From Ochotona curzoniae (taxonomy: Eukaryota; Chordata; Mammalia; Lagomorpha; Ochotonidae): DNA of 64,000 nucleotides. A program made the position numbers and the translations under genes. This document shows, piece after piece, positions 12,285-23,640 of this stretch (within the stretch, counting starts at the first letter, position 1; the number at the start of each line of letters is the position of its first letter). Location: the NCBI RefSeq assembly GCF_017591425.1, contig NW_024464918.1, positions 10,414,001 through 10,478,000 of the forward strand, in the 5' to 3' direction. The notes under the pieces were generated by a model. That model saw only the letters and a list, made by a program, of their open reading frames with translations, did no database searches and was not told where the DNA came from.

Positions 12285-12821
12285 GGCTCTAGTTTCACTT
12301 CTCCAATTGCCAAAGCTGAATAACATACGGTTGCCCAGTTATCAATTTCATAATCAGAGTTCCCAATAACAAATATTTTGAACAAATTATCTTTCCAAAG
12401 ATGTGTATCTTTATTTGAAAGCTAATTCAAATATTAGTCTTTGTCTCACCGTGAGATTCCTGTTTGACTTAAATATTTTAGTACTAATTTTTAGTGATTG
12501 AATATTAATGTAGAAACAGTAATATTTTGAAAAAAATTTTACATGTAAGAGATGAAAATTGAAGGTATAAAATGCATCATTTTCTGTAATTTGTCTTTTC
12601 TTGTTCATGCTTTATCATATTCATTCCAGATTGTCATTACAGCTCATTTCATTGTTTGACTATTACATATGGGAGGGTTGTTGAAGTCCAACTTGTTTGC
12701 CATCTTCAACCCAATGCCTGCTTTTACCTAAATGATTGGAAAACAGTCACAAGCATTTTTATTTTTCTTTAGATCTTAACATAAAAGTTATTAATTTTTT
12801 TTTAAAAAAAGTACACAGCAG
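12285..12821. other. Unique AT-rich sequence
   Basis: No gene, RNA or clear repeat seen. Confidence 0.4.
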
Positions 12822-13132
12822 TTTTTTTTTTTTAAAGATTCAGTTATTGTTGTTGTTATTGTGAAGGCAGATTTGCAGAGAGAAAAGACAGAAAGATCTT
12901 CCATCTGCTGGTTCACACCCCAAATCGTTGAGCTAAAGCCAGGAACTAGGACCTTCTCCCAGGTCCCCGAAGCAGATGCAGTATTCCGAGGCTTGGGGTC
13001 ATCCTCCACTGCTTTCCCAGGTGGTAGATGGGAATTGAAGCAGCCAGCACACAACCCATTGCCTCTTTGGGATGCTAGTCCTTGTAGTTGGAGGATTAGC
13101 CAATTGAGTCATCACACTCGTGCAGCTACACA
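12822..13132 (-). mobile_element. C-type SINE, antisense
   Basis: A poly-T start (the element's A tail) is followed by agatcttccatctgctggt, ccaaagcc-type words, a catcctccactgctttccca block and the tRNA-like head near 13110. Confidence 0.8.
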
Positions 13133-13157
13133 CCACTTTAAAAAAAAATTTGCTCTT

Positions 13158-13490
13158 GGGCCTAGCGGGGTAGCCTAGTAGCTAAAGCCCTTACCTTGAA
13201 TGCGCCAGGTTCCCATTTGGGCACCAGTTTGTGTCTCAATGGCCCAGCTTCCCATCCAGCTCCCTGCTTCTGCCCTGGGAAAGCAGTGGAGGACAGCCCA
13301 AAGCCTTGGGACCCAGCACCCATGTGGGAGACCTGGAAGAAGTTCCAGGATCCTGGCTTCAGTCTGGCTCAACTCCAGCCATTGTGGTTACTTGGGGAGT
13401 GAATCAGCAGATGGAACATTTTTGTCTCTCCTCCTCTCTGTATATCAGACTGTCCAATAAAAATAAATAAATAAATCTTTTAAAAAATAA
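13158..13490 (+). mobile_element. C-type SINE
   Basis: Near-complete copy: gggcctagcggggtagccta head, catccagctccctgcttc, gcccaaagccttgggaccc, cttggggagtgaatcagcag, then tandem AATA tail. No confident TSD. Confidence 0.85.
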
Positions 13491-13783
13491 CTCTCACATA
13501 CGAGAAAACAGAATATTCAACATTTTGTGTTACTTGATTAACTTAGACTTTTTTTCTGACTGGTTTAATGGGTCTTTCTTTTAGGTCCAATAGAATAAAC
13601 TCTGAACAGGTAGTTGTAATCTGCACTGTGTGATTGATTCCTTATAACCCTCACCAAAACTCTCCTGTAAGCAATTTTCATAAACATTCCATTGAAAAAG
13701 ACTGACAATTAATTATGTCTCATGGTTTTCTTAAAGAATTTAGGCAGACTCTCCTGGGGAATTTTGTCTTTGTGATACAGACA
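13491..13783. other. Short unique stretch
   Basis: Nothing recognised. Confidence 0.3.
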
Positions 13784-13843
13784 GAAGTCATCTAGTGGTA
13801 GTCAGCCCGTGGAGGGCTGCGCCAGGCCACCAGAGATGACTTC
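13784..13843. other. 60-nt three-segment hairpin
   Basis: Outer stem GAAGTCATCT (13784-13793) pairs perfectly with AGATGACTTC (13834-13843). A middle 5-bp pairing is GTGGT with GCCAC. The inner stem AGCCC (13804-13808) pairs with GGGCT (13814-13818) around a 5-nt loop. This could be a fossil transposon end, a structured RNA precursor or chance. No homologous family recognised. Confidence 0.6.
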
Positions 13844-13959
13844 AGTGTGATGTCTCCATGGGATTATGGCTCAGGGAGATGGAAATAGGAACAGTAAACA
13901 AAAGTTTTGTTAGCATACTTTCCAAGGAAGGGATCCCTTTCTATTTCATTGTGAGGTAG

Positions 13960-14370
13960 ACATGAACTTTTACGAATCAGGGGTAGAATGATAGGGTTTG
14001 CAAGGGCCCACATGTTAAGGATTTTATCACAGGGTCTTATGTTAATGGGTTAAAGATAGAACTTAATCCAGGTCTGATGGCTGAAGATGAGGCCTTAAAT
14101 AATGTATTGCACTGGATTTGTCAAGGCAGATCCTTTGACTGAATCACAATGGATTTATACAGAGAGGTTGTACCAAGGGCAAATAAGAGAGTGCTTCTGT
14201 CTATTTCTGCTTTGTGGATTCCTGGCTCACCCTGTGATTCTTCCAACACAGACTCTCTGTCATTCACCACCCTCAAGCAGGCAGCAGAGTACTGGTGCTG
14301 CCTGATGCTAGATAGCCAATTTCTGAAATCACGAGCCAAAATATGCCTTCCTTCATAAGTTATATCTTTT
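13960..14370 (+). mobile_element. Possible old LTR-like repeat
   Basis: The composition and word order (a cttaatccaggtctgatgg stretch, and near the end gagccaaaatatgccttcc with ttcataagtta) resemble mammalian MaLR-class LTR 3' ends. The match is only impressionistic. It could also be unique sequence. Confidence 0.3.
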
Positions 14371-14824
14371 AGCTTTCTTTCTTTCTTTTTTTTTTTTTTG
14401 AGTAATGAAATGCTGACTTTTGTGGACTTGTGTTAGCACTCACTTAGCATCTCGTCTACCAGACTCTGTTAGTCAAAGTTTTCATTGACCTTAGTTCAAG
14501 GGAGAGAGTACAGAAGCCTACATCTCAATGCAAGACATGGGGGAGCCTTTGTGTCTCTGTTTAAAACCATTGCCATCTACCTTGATACCTTCTGAATTTG
14601 CAGTTTTCTCACACAGAAAATATATTCACTATTCTAAGCTTCTTGTGGAAGCCTCATCCTATTACAGAACTGGCTCAAAGTTGAGGTTTGAAAAAGCAAT
14701 TCTATAATTCAAAGGAAAAGACCCACGATCAGCAAAGCAATTTAAATAAGAAAATATCTACCTGGAGACATCGTGACATCTGACATGCTAGTTAAAAGAT
14801 CGTGTCACTGTCACAAAAACCACT
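14371..14824. other. Unique sequence with a CTTT/T-rich tract at its start
   Basis: A pyrimidine run of tttctttctttc type lies at about 14374-14399. Nothing else recognised. Confidence 0.35.
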
Positions 14825-16240
14825 ACACAGATCAATGGAACAGAACAAAAACTCCAGAAAACAACATATATGTGTTAACTTATATTATATAACATTAATC
14901 ATATCTTATTAAATATTATCAAATATTATATATTGTATAATCTTAATTCTGTAATATATATCCAAATGATTTTTGATGAAAATGCACAAATCATACAGTG
15001 GAGTAAGGATAATGTCTTAATCAAACAGTACTGATAAAACTGATTGTATACATCTTGAAAAATCAAAGCAATTCCATGCTGGTGATCACATACAAAAATA
15101 AACACAAGATGAGTAAAAAAAAATTGAGACCTAAGAGAAGATACTAGAATAAAAAAAAAAAAATGGGGGAAACACTGCAAGGCCCTGGCTTAGAGGACAA
15201 TTTCTTGGCCAAGCCACCCAAAGCACTGGCAACAAAAGCAACACTAAACCAATGAGATTATACCAAACATAGAAGCTTCTGCATAGCAAAGGAAGTAACA
15301 GAGTGAAGAGACATTCAATCAAATGGAAAAAAAAAAGGGTAAATTGCCTAATTCAACAAAGGATTAATATCCAGAATATATCAGCCACTTAAAAAGCTCA
15401 ACAGCAAAAATACAGCCAGTCAAGAAATTGGCAAAGGTCTCAACAGTTCTCAAAAGCAGAAATAAAAGCAATTTCTACTTCTACAAATAAAATACATAAA
15501 AAATACAAGTATATAAAAAAAATGCTCAACATCATCTGTCATCAAAGAAATAACAAACAAACCCACAATGAAATATAATCTTACCCCTGTCAGAATGACT
15601 AAAACCCAAACCTCAGAAAGTAACAAATGCCAGCAAAAAAAAAACAATCACACACTGCTGGTGGGAGCATCAGTCAGCTCAGTCACAGACTTACAATGTT
15701 ATATCCATACAGGCATACACATATACTTAGAGTATTTACAATGGAGTATCACTCAGCTATAAAAAAAAATGGCATTTAATCATTTGTATCATCATGCTGA
15801 GGAAATAAATCAGGCAGAAAGATATCACATTTTTCTCCTCATATGTGAAAGGTAATTTTTTTAAATAAAAAATTCAGTAAACAAAAACAAAGAAATGCTT
15901 GTATGTATCAGTATTGCAGCAAATGTGGTTTGTAAAGATTTGCTTTACGCCTCTGGCAAGTGAATATTTAAGAATGATATGCTACTACAGTTTCAATGTC
16001 CTGTGACTACTTGAAAATTTCCTATACATGGGTGAAATGGTCACGATTCCATTCAGCTGTTGTTTAATTGCTGTTGTCTATAGTCCTGCAAAACTAACAT
16101 CTTTTTGCTTTTTAGGTGTTAAACTTCTCAAATGGTGAAACATTATCTCAAAAACAAAAAACAGCAAGAAGCAAAAGGAGCAGGAGAGAGGGCAGGAGGC
16201 AAGTGCAGGAGGGAAGGAGAACGGGAATACGACATTCACA
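14825..16240 (+). mobile_element. 5'-truncated L1: ORF2 C-terminus plus 3'UTR
   Basis: The sense L1 ORF2 C-terminal region is decayed but ordered: cagatcaatggaacagaac, the agaagcttctgcatagcaaa block (15271), aatatccagaatata, aaatgctcaacatcatc (15521), and cacactgctggtgggagc (15651). The 3'UTR follows, with tttcaatgtcctg and a purine-rich tract at 16165-16225. That 3'UTR pattern is shared with the L1 at 56080-57420. Frames are interrupted throughout. Confidence 0.8.
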
Positions 16241-16249
16241 GAAATGCAT

Positions 16250-16650
16250 ACACACCTTTATTGAATGACTAAAAGCTAAAAAATCTAAGTTATTGCTAAA
16301 ACATTAATAGCATTTATAATAGTATCAAAAACTAAGAGTAACCTGACCAAGTTACATGTAACGATACCAAAATCCAAAAAGCCCTACAAATAAACATTAA
16401 AGAAGATTGTGATAAAGGAAAAGGGGCATGCATGCTCATGCATTGCAGCATCACCAGTAAGGTATCAATACTCTCAATACTAATCTATAGGTTAGTTTTA
16501 GTCACAAACAATACCTTTGCAGAAATTGAAGAGTTAGTTCAGAAATCGATGCAGGAGGACAGGCAACTTTCAAAACATAAAACAATCTTGAAAAAACTCA
16601 CAAAATCAAAGACCTTCTGGTAAACGTTCACCAAGACATTAGAACTGAAT
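16250..16650 (+). mobile_element. Possible L1 ORF2 remnant
   Basis: Words such as gcatttataatagtatcaaaa and aaagaccttctgg suggest a badly decayed L1 segment. Boundaries are guesswork. Confidence 0.3.
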
Positions 16651-16886
16651 TGAAAAAAACACACACATGCCTCATATATGTGCAGATACACATGCATGTG
16701 TACAGGTACGGATGAATACACTGCACACATTTTATGTTATATGTTATCATATGTTTGTGTAAAACACACATGGATATACAAAACAAGCAAATGATTTCTA
16801 AGAAAAATTTCAAGACAATTCTCTAAGTAATGCATAGCCTGCATTTTGCTCAACTATGCTAACGCACAACTGACAACCAAAGGATT

Positions 16887-17195
16887 CACTCAGGGAAGGC
16901 CCAGCCTGATAGCTCATCTGACTAATCCTTTGTTTTCAAGTGCCAGCATCCAATACGGCGGCATAAATTCTTGTCCTGGCTGATCCACTTCAGACCGAGA
17001 TCCCTGCTTATGGCCTGATGGATGGCTCAAGTCCTTGGGGTCCTGTACCCAACAGGGAGAAAAAAAGCTTCTGGCTCTTGGCTTGGGAGTAGCTCAGCTC
17101 TAGCCACAGAGGCCATTCGGGGAGTGAACAGTGAATGCCAGATTTTTTTTCTCTCTGTAAATCTGCCTTTTCAATAAAAAACTGATTCACAATAC
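16887..17195 (+). mobile_element. Older C-type SINE
   Basis: Head cccagcctgatagctcatct, gatccctgcttatggcctga, cagggagaaaaaaagcttct, cggggagtgaaca, and an aataaaaaact tail. More diverged than the neighbouring young copies. No clear TSD. Confidence 0.7.
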
Positions 17196-17229
17196 AAAAG
17201 CAACTCTTACAAATTAACAAGAAAAGCAA

Positions 17230-17560
17230 CTGCTGATCTGTAAATGGAAAAAAAAAAGATTTAAACAGACACTATCCAATGAAAATAAATAGTAAAATAG
17301 CTCAACACCATTAGTCATTAGGTAAATATAAAATAAAACTATAAAATTTCCCAAATACTTAACTAAATATCTAATAACAGAAACAATAGGTTAAAAACAA
17401 AAGAAATTAAAAAAACTCACTATAACAATTTCTAGTGACGATATAGAAAAATCAGAATTCTCATCTCTTACTTTTGATAAGGAAAAACGAAACAACTATT
17501 TGAAGGAACAGTGTGATCCAGTGTGAGATGTAGTATTCTGGGTATTTGCAAGAAAGAAAC
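17230..17560 (+). mobile_element. Old L1 3'-region fragment, left of LTR
   Basis: Decayed ORF2 C-terminal words: aacagacactatccaatgaa, gctcaacaccattagtcatt, aaatataaaataaaac. It probably belongs with the piece at 18060-18400, the two being parted by the LTR and a T-rich tract (17608-17632). Confidence 0.45.
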
Positions 17561-17668
17561 AAAAAATGGGAATCTGCAACAAGATCGAATGAAATTATTT
17601 CGAACTCTTTTCTTTCTTTCTTTCTTTTTTTGCACCATCCCCAGAAACAGCTCATGCCCATTATCTGG

Positions 17669-18038
17669 TGAGACCATCCAGGCCAGCTGAGGTCTTGGCC
17701 ACACCTTTAGGTGGCGGCACCAGCGTTGCCCACACATTTCCTAACTGATTAAGAGACCACCAATGGGGAACATCTTGCCTTTACGTTCCTATCCAACAAG
17801 GAGGGGTCAGGGAATGCTTAAAATCCCAAGATCCTTCCAAAGACCCCTTTGGTGTCTCTCCCCTTTGGAGAGGCACCCCACCTCCTGGCTTTCTCTCCGG
17901 AGGTGCTTTTCCTTTCTCTCTCCCTTCCCTGCTCAGTTGATCCCTTCGCAAATAAACTTTCGTGTCTGCAACAGATCCCCAGCTTTTTTATTTCTGTACT
18001 AAGCTGAGGAAAGAACCCACCGGACTTTTCTGGTAACA
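17669..18038 (+). mobile_element. Solo LTR of an endogenous retrovirus (370 bp)
   Basis: Starts TG (17669) and ends CA (18038). It is flanked on both sides by CTGG (17665-17668 and 18039-18042), a 4-bp target duplication of the kind made by gammaretrovirus-like integrases. A polyadenylation signal AATAAA lies at 17951-17956, followed by a U5-like segment of about 80 bp. A TTAAAA box near 17818 could be the promoter TATA. The middle is C/T-rich (17840-17940). No retroviral coding sequence flanks it, so internal recombination has probably left a single LTR. The class assignment is inference from length, ends and target size. Confidence 0.7.
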
Positions 18039-18059
18039 CTGGCATACAGAGGAGCTGTT

Positions 18060-18400
18060 TGTTGTAAGAATACCCGGTGAAGTACCAGCAGGTAATGAAT
18101 ACAAATGAATTAGTGACATGTGTAACACACAGGCTTTATCTCAGAAGCGTTATGTTAAGCGAAAGGAAAAGAAACAAAGAGCATGCGATGATAAATCCAT
18201 GTACATGGATTCTGAAGGAAAGCACTGATCAAATCAGAAAACAAATGTGTGATCACCAGCAGCTGGGGCGAAGAGCACGCGGTTCACTACCAAAGGTCCA
18301 AGGAGAAACACTTGTGGAAATTGAAATGCTAGGCCTGGGATGCGGTAGTAGCAATACAGGTGCACACATCTGTCCAAAATCAAGAAGCTGAATATTTTCA
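18060..18400 (+). mobile_element. Old L1 3'UTR fragment, right of LTR
   Basis: Resembles the 3' end of ancient mammalian L1 (a tatctcagaagcgttatgtt stretch, and acacttgtggaaattgaaat). Likely the continuation of 17230-17560. Confidence 0.4.
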
Positions 18401-18860
18401 AACTAGAACTTGATTTTGACTTGAATACTTCAAAAAATCTGACTTCTAAAACAACCAGCAGAAGAAGGCCTTGATCAGATTTGTTGTCTCCTCATGGAAA
18501 TATGTCTCTCCTCTACTGCTCCCAGCCTAGTGGATTACTCCAAGAGAGCAAGTGACTGACCCCCTCTATCCCATCAAACTGGATGCCTCCATCCCTCAGC
18601 ACAACATCTGAGCTTCAACATTGATGTTCCCGTCTATTCTCTCACTGCCTGAGGCCCCTTCATGATCCTTCCTCACAAAGCTATAGCCCTATGCTAAAAA
18701 GTCACATCTAAAACCAAATACAATAACTAAAGGGACACAGAAAAGGAAAAAATGGGGGGAAAGGACTCTCTTCTTTACTAGTTTCTAACTATTCCTTGGA
18801 AAAGGAGAATAATTTTTTCTATCACCTGTAGCACGAAGCTAATCTTAACTATAAAAAGCT
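18401..18860. other. Unique sequence
   Basis: Nothing recognised. Confidence 0.35.
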
Positions 18861-18924
18861 ATGGATTTGGGCCCGGCGCGATGGTGCAGTGGTTAAGGTC
18901 CTCACCCTGCACGCCCATGGATTT
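18861..18924 (+). mobile_element. Tailless SINE head fragment with TSD
   Basis: Only the first ~48 bp of the C SINE is present (gggcccggcgcgatggtgca, then gtggttaaggtcctcacc, tgcacgcc). It lies directly between two copies of ATGGATTT (18861-18868 and 18917-18924). The rest of the body and the A-rich tail are missing. The head is close to the 51295 copy, so it is not an old eroded remnant. Confidence 0.75.
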
Positions 18925-20344
18925 TTAAGTTCTAAAATTCACCAGGATTTTGGTTCTGTTCAGGTGTTGTGGGGTCATCACACTGAGACCATGGTTGCTC
19001 CTGAAGAGATGACTCGCTCCTAACAGGTTTCATGTGGACAGGACATGCAGCACCACACAATAGCTCCTGAAGCATCAGTGACAAGCAGGGAGCAGATGCT
19101 ATAAGACACAATTGAGGGCAACAGTCTAATTGGCCATGATTTTCCAAAAAGGGATAAGTAAGTCTGGATACACAGACAAGCATACTCCAGTGTGCATGGC
19201 CTCTGAGCTACTGGGAAAGTGTCTAGCCATCTGGTAGCTGGTCCTAGTGTGTTCTCAATAACTGGAGACTAGTAGAATTACACAGATGGGTTGGGGCATC
19301 CGGATTGGTTAGTCTGCACTTGAGTGCAGTGCTCCTAAGCCACAGTTTCCTCTCCAGGACACAGGCACCAGGGGAAGAGGCAGTTTCTTCCCATCTCAGT
19401 GAAGCCAGGATGCCAGAGAATTGAAATAAAAAAAAACAATAAAGTTAATATAATTTATATAGTACCTTTTCTTTATACACTGCAGTATATTCAATAACCT
19501 TAGAATAAAATTTGGTGTACCCTGCTGGTTACCTAGGTGTTAGCTGTATTTTTCATCTTTTAAATTAGTCTAACACGTTGCTAAATATCAAGTGAAAAAT
19601 AGCTTAGATGATGTGCTAAGGCACATTCCTCTATATTCTACAGTAAGCACTACATAAACATTGAGGAAAAATATTTAATTTGTGTATGGAAAGATGGATT
19701 ACACAGTCAAGTTTTTTAACTTTTACTTCCCACTGTGAAACAACAGAAGCTATGTTTTAGTGCCTCCCAGGATAAGAAATAGGAAATGCCACACACAAAA
19801 ACTACTGAGTTATCTTTACCCTTGTTCTTTTATTCAATATTATTTCCATGTTATATTATTTAACAAGTGATTCAAATGCTGAGAAACAACAATAGTATGT
19901 CTGTGCATGGGAAGATACTGGAGAAATCAATTACCATATAAGAGAAAGTATTACACTTTTTAAATACATTTGGTCAAAAGAGTTAGGAAAAGGTCACACT
20001 GTATTAAACTCCAAATTTTGTGTGCCTTCCAATCCCACTATAACAAGAGAACAAAACATTTATCATGGGTTCTAAGATCACTATCAGGTTTTCATTTCTT
20101 CTCTCCTTCATGCCTGCTTTATTCATGCTTAAAGCTGAGAGTAATAATATGAATTTAAGACTAATGCTTTCATCATAAGGTTCCCCCAGGTGTTGAAAAA
20201 AAATGCATAAACTAACATATTCATTTGGGAAGCTGTTTCATGCCTCAAAAGGCCTCTGCTGATTCACCTCTCACTCCTAAGAATTTAGAGGGAAATCCTG
20301 GGTAACTTTAAAATGTGGGTTTAAACAGAACCTAGAGTAACAGT
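18925..20344. other. Unique sequence, nothing recognised
   Basis: No coding or repeat signal I would defend. Confidence 0.4.
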
Positions 20345-20592
20345 AGTAATTTGAAACAACCAACATTTGATATCTCACTGTGTGCTTACCAACTCTACGG
20401 CTTATAATATCTTATTTATTTCTCCAAACACTGCACTAGGGATGTATTTGCAAAAATCTCATCTGTAGGAAGAGAAAATGAAAGAGAGAAGGGTAACAAA
20501 CTCAGCTTTAAAGGTGGAAAACCCAGGATTTAAATGAATGACTCTCTGACTCCTGAACCTATGGTTTTATCCACTTTATTATATTGTACCTC
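20345..20592 (-). mobile_element. MIR SINE, antisense
   Basis: Typical antisense MIR order: ctcactgtgtgcttacc, the caaaaatctcatctgtagga core, a cagctttaaaggtggaaaac stretch, then gttttatccactttattat and a ttgtacctctc end. Ancient mammalian repeat. Confidence 0.6.
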
Positions 20593-21029
20593 TCATTTGA
20601 AGCTGCTTTGATTAGAGCATTTTCCCCTAGAAATTATGTTATAGGTGCTATTTATAGTCCTATGAGTAACCACAAGACATATTGCAGTCATATAGAGTAC
20701 CAATACTGCTACACAGAATTTGATCATAATTTGCACAATTGTTTCTGTGAGACAACACATTCTAAGAATTTTTTACTTGGCATAGCAAAAATAGATTTTC
20801 TATTATATAGCTGGACAATGGAATGTCTTCTCCTTTCCCTTGTGCCCTATTAAACCTGAATACAGCTGATCATGTGGGGCTTTGCAAAATAAGGAGAGAA
20901 ATAAGACTGGTTTTCACTACGAAGGAGAAAGAAGTAGGTAATTCTAGAAAAAACAAAATGATTTGAAGGATAGCAGTAGATGAGAACTCATTTTGTTTGT
21001 TTGAGAGAGAGCACATTTTTACAACATAT

Positions 21030-21170
21030 TCCATAACTATAGTTTCTAAGCCCCAGGTATTTCAGAGGTGTTTACTGTCTTACTATCTAATCCTTACATT
21101 GTAGATATAAATATTCTCATTTTACAGTGTGGGGTTTAGGTGGAACTAATCACCTCCTGAAATCTGGCTG
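21030..21170 (-). mobile_element. Possible MIR remnant
   Basis: An attctcattttacagtgtgg stretch resembles the MIR core in antisense. Little else is left. Confidence 0.3.
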
Positions 21171-21254
21171 GGGAACAATTACAAAAGACTCTACTACAAG
21201 ACAGTGCTGAGAAAGGGGCAATGAACTGAGAGCCAAAGTTGCCGACCTTATTGT

Positions 21255-21560
21255 TGTCACATTTACAAAGTGTTTTAAGTAACTTATTTAATTTTGATCA
21301 ACTGACATCAAATGTGTACATATTTATGTGCTATCATGTGCTGGTTTGATATATTCATACATCATATGATGTCCAATCGGGATTGAAGTTTTGTCATTCT
21401 ATTACACAGTAGGATGACCACAGATAATAACCCTGTAAAATATGTCTATCTAAAAAGCAGAACTAGAAAAAAGGCTTCAAGTGCTTTCACTATAATGAAT
21501 CTTAGATATTTCAGGAGGTACAAATATTTTAAGTAAATTTCAGCTTAAGTGGCCATGTTC
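21255..21560. mobile_element. Possible old L1 3'UTR remnant
   Basis: Words such as gtgtacatatttatgtgcta and gatgaccacagataataac are typical of old mammalian L1 3'UTRs. The orientation is unclear because both senses are partly suggested. Confidence 0.35.
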
Positions 21561-21662
21561 ACCAATTTGCTACATTTCTTCTATATGCCATCTCTCACAT
21601 TCAGTTTCCAATAGAGTTTTATTAATTTCATGGCTCCTGAAAGGATTTTAAAAACATAACAG

Positions 21663-21990
21663 GGGCCTGGCACAATGGCCTAGTGGCTAAGCCCTCACCT
21701 TTCATGCACCGGGATCCCATATGGGCACCAGTTTATCCCCCAGCTGCTCCACTTTCCCATCCAGCTCACTGATGGTGGCCTGGGAAAGCAGTGGAGGATA
21801 GCCCAAGGCCTTGGGATCCTGCACCCAAGTGGGGAGACCCGAAAGAATCTCCTGGCTTCTTGATTGGCTCAGTTCCAGCCGTTGTGGTCACTTGGGGAGT
21901 GAACCAGCAGATGGAAGATCTTTCTCTGTCTCTTCTCTCTGTAAATCTGCCTTTCCAATAAAAAATAAATAAATCTTTAAAAAGAAAAAA
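21663..21990 (+). mobile_element. C-type SINE
   Basis: Full body from ggcctggcacaatggcctag to the aataaataaatctttaaaa tail. The conserved cacttggggagtgaaccagc block is present. TSD not resolved. Confidence 0.85.
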
Positions 21991-22004
21991 AAATAGACTG
22001 TGGT

Positions 22005-22200
22005 GATGTCAAAATCCTATAGAGAAATACTTCATTCAGCCCTACACATGCATTACTCCACTTAATCCTGATAGGCACCCAATGTGTTCCAAACAGATTT
22101 CCCATTTTATAAATAAGAGGATTGACTAACTTGTCTAAGCTAGCAAATACAACATTACCCAAATTCTTTGCTCCTAACTAGTAGCTTCTACTGCTTTTAC
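22005..22200 (-). mobile_element. MIR SINE, antisense
   Basis: cttaatcctgataggcaccc, the cccattttataaataagagg core, and cttgtctaagctagcaaat match antisense MIR. A young SINE lies just to its left. Confidence 0.6.
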
Positions 22201-23169
22201 TAGAATATTATAAATGTTTCTCTTAAAAACAACTCTGGGCAGTAGCCTAAAACAACAAAATCCACCTCAAGGTCCAATAAAAGAAGCCAATGAGCGTGTT
22301 CTTCGCCAACAGACACTTTCCTTTTGTCTAAGAAACAATCAGTCAAACATTCACTCAGTGGAAATCAGAAATTTGAATTCAGCACAAATGTCCACACCTT
22401 AAATTGAGAAAACCTTCACCAGAGATGGTTCGCTTAATTGTCTGGAGGATTTGAGACTAAATAGTCCTTTGATTTCACTCTGGAATCAATGGCCCTCGGG
22501 TCCCTCTGTCACCACGAAGACTATAGCTTCTCATCTCTCTACAGCAGAAGAATGGATGTGCAAGAAAAGGAAGCTCCCTGATGTATTAAAGAGAACTGCA
22601 AGCCGGGCAGAGGATTGATGATGGCTTCAAGAGACTGTGCTCTCCCATCCACTCACAAGTGTAATTTAAAGAGGATTTTTCAAGGCATGGGTAGACACCA
22701 TTACTCACATCAATTCCCATTGCCTTCCCCCTCTATAACTCTTTACCAATTCTGGTCCACAGCCATTCTGCTCTGTTTAATCAACAGCATGCATTTGAGA
22801 GGTATTCTCCGGCATCCCCAAATGAATTTCTTATAACGCAAATTGAATGAAGTGTTGAACATGATAAATAAGTCTGCAGCGTAACAGATTTGTTTCAAAC
22901 TGTATGATCTGCCTGAGGGTAAAAGGAACTTCCCAATGCCAATTTCAGACCTGCACCAATCTATTTTCACCACAAGTCTGTCCTCAGCTTTGTCACCCTG
23001 AATTTTTTCTTTCTCTTTGAAAAATTCTATCTAGAACATTTTATATTTTTAAGGTGAATTCTCTGCCTATAAAGCTAAAATGTAAGAAATTGAAGGACAG
23101 AGCTACCACGACAAGCACTTTATAAAACAGTGCATTTGTGATGAATGATGTTTTTCCTGCTCTTTCTCC
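22201..23169. other. Unique sequence
   Basis: Nothing recognised. Confidence 0.4.
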
Positions 23170-23362
23170 AAAGGATAGTTGTAGTAGGTAGAAAAATATG
23201 TCCCTACACATATCGGTATCCTAAATTTTAGACTTTGGTAATACTATATTTTAAGTAAAGATTATCAGGTAGAATCAAGGTTTCTCGTCAGTTGATGATG
23301 AGGTGGATTGACCTGGGGAATTTAAGTGGGATCCGTGTAATCATACAGGCCCTTACAAATCA
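23170..23362 (+). mobile_element. MaLR (MLT1-like) LTR 5' part
   Basis: Order of words matches the 5' half of MLT1-type LTRs: atgtccctacacatatcggt, cctaaattttagactttgg, aaagattatcaggtagaa, a gaatttaagtgggatccgtg stretch, and taatcatacaggcccttaca. Diverged. Confidence 0.5.
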
Positions 23363-23364
23363 AA

Positions 23365-23640
23365 GGTGGGGTGTCAGCAAACAGCCGATTAAACTACCAG
23401 TTGGGATAGCCTCATCCTTCATCTGAATGCCTGACAGTCCCAACTGCTTCAGATCCACCACCCTAATGTACCTGAGAGGCCGCAGACAATGGCCCAAGTC
23501 ACAAAGTTCCTGCAACACACACAGCTCCTCCACCTTGGTGCCTGGCTCAGCCTCAGCTGTCATGGGCATCTACTGAGTGAACAGTGAGTGGAATTCAGTT
23601 GGTTTCTCGATGTCTCTGTCTCTCCCTCTCTCTTTCCCTC
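23365..23640 (+). mobile_element. Old C-type SINE
   Basis: Decayed body (acaatggcccaagtcacaaa, cagctcctccaccttgg, a ctactgagtgaacagtga stretch), followed by a CT-rich block at 23612-23650. Confidence 0.5.

Noticed and set aside
14149..14358. Short frame near a splice-like context as a possible exon
   Set aside because: No conserved protein content, and the region has the look of an old LTR-class repeat.
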